Assembly (NCBI GenBank): GCA_937925645.1
Contig: CALAMB010000486.1
Coordinates: 12,556-76,555 of the forward strand
Direction of reading: 5' to 3'
DNA from: an uncultured Acidobacteriota bacterium
GTDB taxonomy: Bacteria > Acidobacteriota > JAAYUB01
DNA length: 64,000 nucleotides
Position 1 is the stretch's first letter, and the number at the start of each line of letters is the position of its first letter. The translations under genes and the position numbers were made by a program. Below are positions 51,681-58,873 of this stretch, piece after piece. Under the pieces are notes generated by a model that saw only the letters and a list, made by a program, of their open reading frames with translations, was not told where the DNA came from and made no database searches.

Positions 51681-52627
51681 TTCCCGCCTCCGGAGAGAGT
51701 TTCACGCACCAGGGCTTCAGCCGTACCAGCTTCGCCCGCCTCCAGCACCACCGCTAACCGCCGGCCCGCCCGCTGCACCCCGGCCCACCGGCCGTTCTCG
51801 AGACGGACCGCTTCACCGGGGCGTCCTTCGGGCAGGTAGGCGGCGCGAAAATCGGCCTCGGCGCGCTCCGCCTCGGCGGCGTCGGCATATTCCACCACCA
51901 GGAGTTTGGCAACGCCATCGCCGCGACGGTAATCGGCCAGCACGGCTGCCGTCTCCGGTCCCAGCCGCAGCAGGTTCACATTCGCCAGAAAATAATGCGC
52001 GCTCAGAATGACCGGGTGGTGAAAGTAGCGCACGCGCCCGCGGTCCAGCCCCTCGGCCGGCAGTGCGTCCAGGATGGGCGGCCGGGTTCCCGCCGCCGGG
52101 ATCAGGGCGGCCACCGCGGCGCCCAGGTCACGCACCGCCTCGGGGACGCCGTCGGCCTCGGCCTCGGCGTAGATTGAGGCGAAGTAGCGGCCCTGCCAGA
52201 AGCTCAGCCAGCCGGGACGGTATCGGGCTCCTTCGCCAATGGCGGCTTCCTCACCGTCGAGATCGTGAGTGAACACGCCGTACGCGTCAGCGGGCGTGGC
52301 CATGGCGAAGAGGTCCAGCACCAGCGCGGGTCCGCCCGGACGGTTGTAGCGGCGCGAGAGGCAGCGATTCATGTTGAACGCCCGGTACACCTCTCCCGCA
52401 CCGTCGATGTAGCTGAAGATCGAATCGGGATCAAACTCCCGGTCCGATCCCTCAACCTGCCAGACGCCGACGGCAAGGGGCAGCCGGTCCCGCACGCCGG
52501 CAAGCGGATCGGCGGCGGCGCCACCGTCGGCCGGCAGTCGGCCGCGGCCCCGCCAGACCAGCAGCACGGCGGCCAGGACAAGGACGATGGCGACGATGCC
52601 CGCGGCTTGTTTCAGCGACAGATACAT
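51677..52627 (-). CDS. DUF6599-like membrane-anchored protein
   Basis: 316 residues. One N-terminal membrane helix (AAGIVAIVLVLAAVLLVW), then an envelope-facing domain with DSIFSYIDGAGEVYRAFNMN and VVEYADAAEAERAEADFRAA, as I recall for DUF6599 proteins, common in Acidobacteriota. Function unknown. ATG at 52627 has GGGTGAG close upstream; a TTG 12 bases earlier is possible. First gene of the DUF6599-DUF362-sfsA-ECF-anti-sigma transcript; TATAAT on the minus strand at 52698-52693 is a candidate -10. Confidence 0.75.
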   Translation of the reverse strand: MYLSLKQAAGIVAIVLVLAAVLLVWRGRGRLPADGGAAADPLAGVRDRLPLAVGVWQVEGSDREFDPDSIFSYIDGAGEVYRAFNMNRCLSRRYNRPGGPALVLDLFAMATPADAYGVFTHDLDGEEAAIGEGARYRPGWLSFWQGRYFASIYAEAEADGVPEAVRDLGAAVAALIPAAGTRPPILDALPAEGLDRGRVRYFHHPVILSAHYFLANVNLLRLGPETAAVLADYRRGDGVAKLLVVEYADAAEAERAEADFRAAYLPEGRPGEAVRLENGRWAGVQRAGRRLAVVLEAGEAGTAEALVRETLSGGGK

Positions 52628-52723
52628 GCGCTCACCCAACCAACTGCTTGACCGATCGCCGACACGTGGACAATCAGGAAACGGGCGACCGCATTATACC
52701 ATGCCGGCCGTCCGCGGCCGGAC

Positions 52724-54289
52724 TCACTCGTCCGCGATATCCATCTGCATGGCCAGCACGTAACGGTCATAGCGCGGCTGCCAAGCGATCTCCCGGCGGT
52801 AGGCGTAGCCGTCCCGCAGAAAGTAGAGGGGGATCCAGACCATTTCGTCCACGCACTTGCCCATGATCTCCTGCAGCACCGCCAGGCGCTGTTCGCGATC
52901 AGCGGTCTGGGTGCTGCGCTCGATCAGCTCGTCCATGACCGGATCGGTATAGCCCACCGGATTGAAGAAGCCGAAATTGGGATTGCCCCGGCCCGAATGA
53001 AAGCAATTCTCGCAAAAATCCGAGCTGTCCCCGGAGATGGCCAGCCACCCGCACACGAAGCAGTCGTATTGCCGGTTGGTCAAGTTGGCGAGGAAGGAGT
53101 CGAACTGCATGGGCATCGGCTCGGTCCGGATCCCCACCGCGGCGAGCTGCCGGCTGCATGCCTCCACCGTCTCCCGAATTCGGAAGTACTTCTGGGCGGG
53201 ATAGTAGAGCGGAAACACCCGGTCGAATGGGAACCGGCGCCGCTGCAGGATTTCCACCGCCTGCGGCGGATCGAACGGCGGGATGGACACCTTGTCGGCA
53301 TAGCCGAACACCAGCGGCGAGACGAGTTGCTTGGCCGGCTCGCCCATGCCGCTCATGGTCTGGCGGGTGATCATGTCACGGTTAACGGCCATGGACACCG
53401 CCCGGCGGACTTCCGGGTCGACAAACGGATTGGGCGAGCCGTCAGCCAGGGTCGGGTTGAAGGTCAGGCCGATGAAGATGAGCCGGATGCCGGTCACGAC
53501 TTCGGTCCTGAAACCGGCCGCCGCCCGGATCTCCGGCAGGACCGCCGGATCGGGATCCTTGACGAAATCCACCTTGCCAGCCAGCAGCTGCCGCGTGCGC
53601 AGGATGTTGTCGCCGATGACCCGGAACCGCACCGTTTCGAACAGGCGCCGGTGCCGCCAGTGCCGGCGGGTGGCCCGCAGCGTGATCTCCTGGTTGCGCT
53701 CGTAGCGATCCAGGCGGTACGGACCCGAACCCATGGGATTGTAACTCAGAAAATCGGCGCTCTTGTCCCGGTAGTACTTTTCGGGCACGACCAGGATTTG
53801 CGCCAGTTTCGACATGAGCGGCATGTACGGCTGCCACGTGACCACCCGGATGGTGGTGTCGTCCAGCACATGGAAAGACTTGATGCTGACGAGAAAGGGC
53901 TTGCGCGGAGAGCGGGGCAGGCTCAGGATCCGTTCAAAGCTGTAGACCACATCGCGGGCGGTGAGGCGGCTGCCGTCATGGAACACGATGTCGGAACGGA
54001 TGGTGATGATCCAGGTGACGGGGTCCGGGTTGCGCCAGGAAGCGGCCACCCAGGGGATGACCTTGAAGTTGCGGTCCAGAAAGACCAGTGGATCAAACAA
54101 GTGGAAGCAGAGGGTATTGGTGATCTCTTCGGAATTCCCGTGCGGATCCAGGTCCACGGGCCCGGTGGCCGTGGCGATGACCACCTCGGAGCGGCCGTCG
54201 AGTTTCAGCCGCCCGTCATCGCGGGCGCAGCCGGCCATCAACCCGACCACCGGCAGGACGATGGCACACACCCACTGTCTGCAGCTCAT
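52724..54289 (-). CDS. Peptide/nickel-type ABC transporter solute-binding lipoprotein (family 5)
   Basis: 521 residues. Lipoprotein signal with VVGLMAGC lipobox, then the SBP-bac-5 fold: VDLDPHGNSEEITNTLCFHL, WRNPDPVTWIITIRSDIVFH, NPMGSGPYRLDRYERNQEIT and FVDPEVRRAVSMAVNRDMIT. Captures oligopeptides or related compounds in the periplasm. No permease or ATPase gene of this system is next to it, so the partners are elsewhere. The ATG at 54289 has CGAGGTGCCC before it; a longer in-frame start lacks support. Confidence 0.93.
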   Translation of the reverse strand: MSCRQWVCAIVLPVVGLMAGCARDDGRLKLDGRSEVVIATATGPVDLDPHGNSEEITNTLCFHLFDPLVFLDRNFKVIPWVAASWRNPDPVTWIITIRSDIVFHDGSRLTARDVVYSFERILSLPRSPRKPFLVSIKSFHVLDDTTIRVVTWQPYMPLMSKLAQILVVPEKYYRDKSADFLSYNPMGSGPYRLDRYERNQEITLRATRRHWRHRRLFETVRFRVIGDNILRTRQLLAGKVDFVKDPDPAVLPEIRAAAGFRTEVVTGIRLIFIGLTFNPTLADGSPNPFVDPEVRRAVSMAVNRDMITRQTMSGMGEPAKQLVSPLVFGYADKVSIPPFDPPQAVEILQRRRFPFDRVFPLYYPAQKYFRIRETVEACSRQLAAVGIRTEPMPMQFDSFLANLTNRQYDCFVCGWLAISGDSSDFCENCFHSGRGNPNFGFFNPVGYTDPVMDELIERSTQTADREQRLAVLQEIMGKCVDEMVWIPLYFLRDGYAYRREIAWQPRYDRYVLAMQMDIADE

Positions 54290-54342
54290 GGGCACCTCGC
54301 AAACCGCTCGTCCACCGAATCGACCGTCCGCTCTCCGGCGGC

Positions 54343-55260
54343 TCACGGCCCAAGTGACGGAAGCGAAACGTACCAGTCCATCACGGCCCGGCCGACAAAC
54401 ATCCACCCCAGCCCCACCAGCACCACCAACGGAGTGAAGGGAATCTCACGTTGGGCGCCGCCGCGGCGCATCGCGACGAGACCAAGGCCGATCAGTGAAC
54501 CCGACAGCGCGGCGACGAACACGATCAAAACACCACCTGTCACGCCCCAGAACGCCCCGATCATCATCAGGGTCTTGACGGCGCCGAGCCCCAGACCCTC
54601 GAATCCCCGCCGACGCATGTACAGCCGCCTGATCAGCCAGCTGCCGCCGCCCAGCAGAACGGCTCCGGCCAGGGCGTCGAGGGGCGCCTCCAGCGAACCG
54701 GCCGGCAATCCCCGCGACGGGGAAGCGCAGGCGGCGGCGAAACCCGCCAGCGCTCCGCCGACGGTGAAAACAGCCGGGGAGATGCAGTTCTCCGCATCCT
54801 GCCACGACACCCAACCCAGCGGCAGGGCGAACGTCAGAAACAGCAGGGCGTGCCGGAAGGTCTCGCTCCACCCGTGGACACCCAGCAGGCCGGCGGTCAA
54901 GGTCGCGAACATCAGCTCAAAAAGCGGACAGAACGGCGCCAGCCGGCATGCCGCCGCCAGACCGGGCACTTTCAGGCAGGCCCGGCGCACGGCCAGCAGC
55001 GTATCCAGCGGGATCGACGGGCGCATGGCCAGCGCCAGGAGCAGCATCAGCGGTTCCGGCGTGCCGGACATGGTTACGGCCCGGCCCGCGATCCGCCCGC
55101 TGTCGGCCGGCTCGACATCCGTCCGGTCGGCCGATTGGGCTGGGTCCAGCTCCCGGCGCAGATGCGCCCGCAGCCGGGCAGCGATGAGCAGGTCCAGCAG
55201 GAACGCCAGGATCAGCGCAGCAGCGGACACTCCGAACATGAGTGCGGGCGGAACGGGCAT
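54343..55260 (-). CDS. Prepilin peptidase (A24)-like membrane protein lacking a catalytic Asp
   Basis: 305 residues, about eight membrane helices. It aligns with type IV prepilin peptidases: PLFELMFATLTAGLLG, then SWQDAENCISPAVFTVGGAL (first Asp motif) and FEGLGLGAVKTLMMIGAFWG (second). In active enzymes the second motif is GxGDxK; here Asp is Ala (GLGAVK). The N-terminal CxxC methylase site is also absent. So it is probably inactive or repurposed. The ATG lies 7 bases after a minus-strand TATAAT (55272-55267), suggesting a leaderless mRNA. 53 bases before the solute-binding gene. Confidence 0.7.
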   Translation of the reverse strand: MPVPPALMFGVSAAALILAFLLDLLIAARLRAHLRRELDPAQSADRTDVEPADSGRIAGRAVTMSGTPEPLMLLLALAMRPSIPLDTLLAVRRACLKVPGLAAACRLAPFCPLFELMFATLTAGLLGVHGWSETFRHALLFLTFALPLGWVSWQDAENCISPAVFTVGGALAGFAAACASPSRGLPAGSLEAPLDALAGAVLLGGGSWLIRRLYMRRRGFEGLGLGAVKTLMMIGAFWGVTGGVLIVFVAALSGSLIGLGLVAMRRGGAQREIPFTPLVVLVGLGWMFVGRAVMDWYVSLPSLGP

Positions 55261-55266
55261 ATCCGG

Positions 55267-55272
55267 ATTATA
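55267..55272 (-). promoter_or_regulatory. -10 element for a probably leaderless prepilin-peptidase-like mRNA
   Basis: Perfect minus-strand TATAAT six bases from the ATG at 55260. No ribosome site and only a weak -35. Confidence 0.45.
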
Positions 55273-55359
55273 TCATGGGCCGGAGGCCGGCATCGGTCCG
55301 CCAGCGCCGGCTGATGGGGCCAGCCGCAGCGACCGGCGGGCCGATCCGCCGTCGCGGGG

Positions 55360-58300
55360 TCAGGCGATGTACTGAACGGCGCCCGGGTATGTCAGCGCCT
55401 CGATCTGGAGCTTGAGCTCCGCCGACCACCGGATCTTGAGAAACTCGTTCGCCTCCAGCCAGGCAATCCCTGCCTCCGGCCGCCGGAGCAGGATCTCCAC
55501 GCCACAGTCGCCCCGCTGGGTGGCCAGCAGGTCAGCGAGCTCCACGGCGTTTTGCTCCGAGATCCTCTCCAGGTCCAGCTCGAGGCGGATCAGGCTGACC
55601 TGAAGGTCCTTGGCGCCCCCCAGCGGATACAGCTCCCGGACCACCACCTTCAGGTTGCCGTTCTCCTCCTGGTCCACCACGCCGATGGCCAGCAGCGGCC
55701 GGTCCGGCTGGATGAGTTTTTCGTGTGCTTCAAAAACCTTCGGGAACACCACGAAATCGATGGTGCCGGTCAGATCCTCGAGCAGTCCCACACACATCTG
55801 CTCCCGGTTCTTCATGGTTTTCTTGTACCGCAATTCGCTGAGGACGCACCCGATGCGCACCCGCTTGTCGATCAGGTTTTCGGTGATCTGGTCCAGGGTG
55901 AAATCCGTATAACGGCCGATGAAGTCGGCGTACTCGTTCAGGGGGTGGCCCGAGATGTAGAAGCCCATGATGTCCTTCTCGAACGAGAGAATCGTCTTCT
56001 CGTCCCACTCGGGCACGTCCGCCTCCGGTTCGGGCCCCGCCAGGGTGGCGTCATCGCCGCCGTCCATCCCGCCGAAGAGACTCTTTTGGCCGAGGCTCCG
56101 GTCCCGCTGGCGGTTCTGGGCGAACGCCATGGTCCGCTCCAGACCCTGCATGAGCTGCGCCCGGCTGCGGCCCACCTCGTCAAACACGCCGGCCTTGATC
56201 ATGCTCTCCAGCACGCGTGAGTTGACCTGACGCAAATCCACCCGGCAACAGAAGTCGGCCAATGACTTGAACGGCCCGCCGGCGCGGCGGGCGCTCAGGA
56301 TCTGCTGGATGGCCGTCTCGCCCACGTTTTTGAGCGCTCCGAGACCGAACCGGATCCCCTCGCGGGTGGGCAGAAAATCCAGTTCGCTCCGGTTCACCGA
56401 TGGTGGCAGGATCCGGATGCCCATCTGCTTGCACTCGGAGATGTACTTCACCACCTTCTTGGTGTCGTTCTTTTCACTGGTGAGCAGCGCCGCCATGAAC
56501 TCGTTCGGGTAGTGCGCCTTGAGGTAGGCGGTCTGGTAGGCGACCCAGGCGTAGGCAGCCGAGTGCGACTTGTTGAACCCGTACTCGCCGAAACCGCGCA
56601 TCAGCTCGTACAGCTCCTTGGCCTTGTTGGGCTTGATGCCGCGCTCGATGGAGCCGACCACGAACTTCCCCTCCATCTTGTTCATCACGTCCTGCTGTTT
56701 CTTGCCCATGGCCTTGCGCAGCGTGTCCGCCTCGCCCGGGGTGAAGCCGGCCAGGCGGGACACGATCTGCATGACCTGTTCCTGGTAGGCGATCACGCCG
56801 TAGGTGTCCTTCAGGATCGGCTCGAGCTCCGGGACGATATACTGGCTGGTGCTCTCGCCGTTCTTTCGCCGGATGAACTCGTCCACCATCTTCCCCTTGA
56901 TGGGGCCGGGGCGATAGAGGGCGTTCATGGCGATCAGGTCCTCGATGCGGCTGGGCTTGAGCTGCCGCAGGTAGTTGCGCATGCCCGAGCTTTCAAACTG
57001 GAAGATGCCGGCGGTGCGGCCTTCACAGAAGATCTGGTAGGTGGGCGCGTCGTCGATGGGAATATGGTCGATGTCCAGGTCGAGCCCGTGGTTGGTCTGA
57101 ATCATCCGCAGGGTATCCTGGATCACCGTGAGGGTGATGAGCCCCAGGAAGTCCATCTTCAGGAAGCCGAGCTTCTCGATGTCCTTCATGTTGTACTGGG
57201 TCAGAACCTCACCCTCGCCGCGGGTGGCGATGGGGATGATGTCCACCAGCGGCTGCGGAGCGATGACCACGCCGGCGGCGTGGATGGAGCTGTGCCGGCT
57301 CAGCCCCTCGAGGCGGCGGGAGATGTCGATGAGCCGCAGCACCTCGGGGTTCCGCTCGGCCATCGCGTCGATGGCCTCCTGCAGGCGGGGCTCCTCCTTG
57401 AGCGCCCGCTCCAGGGTGATGTTCAGCTCGTCGGGGATGAGTTTGGCGATGCGGTCCACGTCGGTGTAGGACATGCCCAGGACGCGCCCCACGTCGCGGA
57501 CCACCGCCCGGGCCTTCATGGTGCCGAACGTGACAATCTGGCAGACACAGTCCTTGCCGTACTTCTCGGTGACGTAACGGATGACTTCCTCGCGGCGCCG
57601 GGCGCAGAAGTCGATATCGATGTCGGGGGGCGAGATGCGTTCGGGATTGAGGAACCGCTCGAACAGCAGGTCATACCGCAGCGGGTCCAGATCCGTGATG
57701 CGGAGCGAGTAGGCGACCAGGCTGCCGGCCGCCGAACCGCGGCCCGGCCCCACGGCGATGCCCCGCTCGCGGGCCTGGCGGATGAAATCCCACACGATGA
57801 GGAAGTAGCCGGGAAACTCCTGGCGCTTGATGACGCCGATCTCGTACTCCAGCCGCTGGTGGTACTCGTCGAGGGTGTGGCGGGTCCGGCCGGCGGCGAT
57901 GTCCGTCTCGATGGACTTGAGCCGTTCGGCGAAGCCGGCGCGCGTGACCTGTTCGAAATAGTCGTCGATGGTGGAACCGGCCGGAATGTCGAAGCGCGGG
58001 TAGTAGCGGGTCTGCAGGTCGAACTCGAACCGGCACTGCTCGGCCACCCGGAGCGTGTTGGCCAGCGCCTCCGGCACGTGGCCGAAACGGGCGGCCATCT
58101 CGTCGGCGGTTTTGACATAGAATTCCTTCGATTGGAATTCCATCCGGTTCTCGTCGGCCAGAAGCTTGCCGGTCTGGATGCACACGAGCACCTCGTGGGC
58201 CAGGGCGTCGGCGGGTTCGAGATAATGGCAGTCGTTTGTCGCGACGAGGGGGATGCCCGTCCGCCGGGACAGCGCGATGAGCCCCTCGTTGACCGGCGCC

Positions 58301-58848
58301 TGGTCGGGCAGGCCGTGATCCTGGAGTTCCAGGTAGAAGTTGCCGTCGCCGAAGATCTCCGCATAGCGGCGGGCGGCGGCCTCGGCACCGGCTTCGTTGC
58401 CGGCCATGAGGCATGTGGGGATCTCCCCGGCCAGGCAGGCGGACAGGCCGATCAGGCCGCGGGCGTGCCGGCGAAGCAGCTCGAAGTCGATGCGCGGGCG
58501 GTAGTAGAATCCCTCCAGGTAGCCCAGGGAAATCAGGCGGCACAGGTTTTGATAGCCTTCCCGGTCCTTCACCAGCAGGATGAGGTGGAAGCTGTCCTCG
58601 CTGGCCCGCGTCTTCTCATGCCGGCTGCCCGAGACGATGTACACTTCGCTGCCGATGATGGGCTTCACGCCGGCCTTCTTCGCCTTCTCGTAGAAGTGCA
58701 CGGCGCCGTACAGATTGCCGTGGTCGGTGATGGCCAGGGCCGGCATCCCGCAGGCGGCGGCCTTCGCTACCAGCCGGTCGACGGCGCAGGCGCCGTCGAG
58801 CAGCGAGTAGTCGGTGTGCACATGCAGATGGACGAACGGTTGGCTCAT
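55360..58848 (-). CDS. dnaE: DNA polymerase III alpha subunit
   Basis: 1162 residues, the DnaE1 size. The replicative polymerase. PHP domain at the start (FVHLHVHTDYSLLDGACAVD, ALAITDHGNLYGAVHFYEKA), then the catalytic core with GPGRGSAAGSLVAYSLRITD and PDIDIDFCARRREEVIRYVT (active-site Asp residues), KMDFLGLITLTVI, and RPGPIKGKMVDEFIRRK. The C-terminus holds helix-hairpin-helix and OB regions (RVRIGCVLSELRYKKTMKNR). The ATG at 58848 (MSQPFVHLHVHT) is where homology begins. It lies 25 bases after glmS on the same strand. Confidence 0.97.
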   Translation of the reverse strand: MSQPFVHLHVHTDYSLLDGACAVDRLVAKAAACGMPALAITDHGNLYGAVHFYEKAKKAGVKPIIGSEVYIVSGSRHEKTRASEDSFHLILLVKDREGYQNLCRLISLGYLEGFYYRPRIDFELLRRHARGLIGLSACLAGEIPTCLMAGNEAGAEAAARRYAEIFGDGNFYLELQDHGLPDQAPVNEGLIALSRRTGIPLVATNDCHYLEPADALAHEVLVCIQTGKLLADENRMEFQSKEFYVKTADEMAARFGHVPEALANTLRVAEQCRFEFDLQTRYYPRFDIPAGSTIDDYFEQVTRAGFAERLKSIETDIAAGRTRHTLDEYHQRLEYEIGVIKRQEFPGYFLIVWDFIRQARERGIAVGPGRGSAAGSLVAYSLRITDLDPLRYDLLFERFLNPERISPPDIDIDFCARRREEVIRYVTEKYGKDCVCQIVTFGTMKARAVVRDVGRVLGMSYTDVDRIAKLIPDELNITLERALKEEPRLQEAIDAMAERNPEVLRLIDISRRLEGLSRHSSIHAAGVVIAPQPLVDIIPIATRGEGEVLTQYNMKDIEKLGFLKMDFLGLITLTVIQDTLRMIQTNHGLDLDIDHIPIDDAPTYQIFCEGRTAGIFQFESSGMRNYLRQLKPSRIEDLIAMNALYRPGPIKGKMVDEFIRRKNGESTSQYIVPELEPILKDTYGVIAYQEQVMQIVSRLAGFTPGEADTLRKAMGKKQQDVMNKMEGKFVVGSIERGIKPNKAKELYELMRGFGEYGFNKSHSAAYAWVAYQTAYLKAHYPNEFMAALLTSEKNDTKKVVKYISECKQMGIRILPPSVNRSELDFLPTREGIRFGLGALKNVGETAIQQILSARRAGGPFKSLADFCCRVDLRQVNSRVLESMIKAGVFDEVGRSRAQLMQGLERTMAFAQNRQRDRSLGQKSLFGGMDGGDDATLAGPEPEADVPEWDEKTILSFEKDIMGFYISGHPLNEYADFIGRYTDFTLDQITENLIDKRVRIGCVLSELRYKKTMKNREQMCVGLLEDLTGTIDFVVFPKVFEAHEKLIQPDRPLLAIGVVDQEENGNLKVVVRELYPLGGAKDLQVSLIRLELDLERISEQNAVELADLLATQRGDCGVEILLRRPEAGIAWLEANEFLKIRWSAELKLQIEALTYPGAVQYIA

Positions 58849-58873
58849 GGGATTCGTGACTCCGCCGGATGTC

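Noticed and set aside
52997-55375. Open frame of 792 codons on the plus strand
   Set aside because: Antisense to the solute-binding lipoprotein and prepilin-peptidase-like genes; composition is Arg/His/Pro-rich nonsense.
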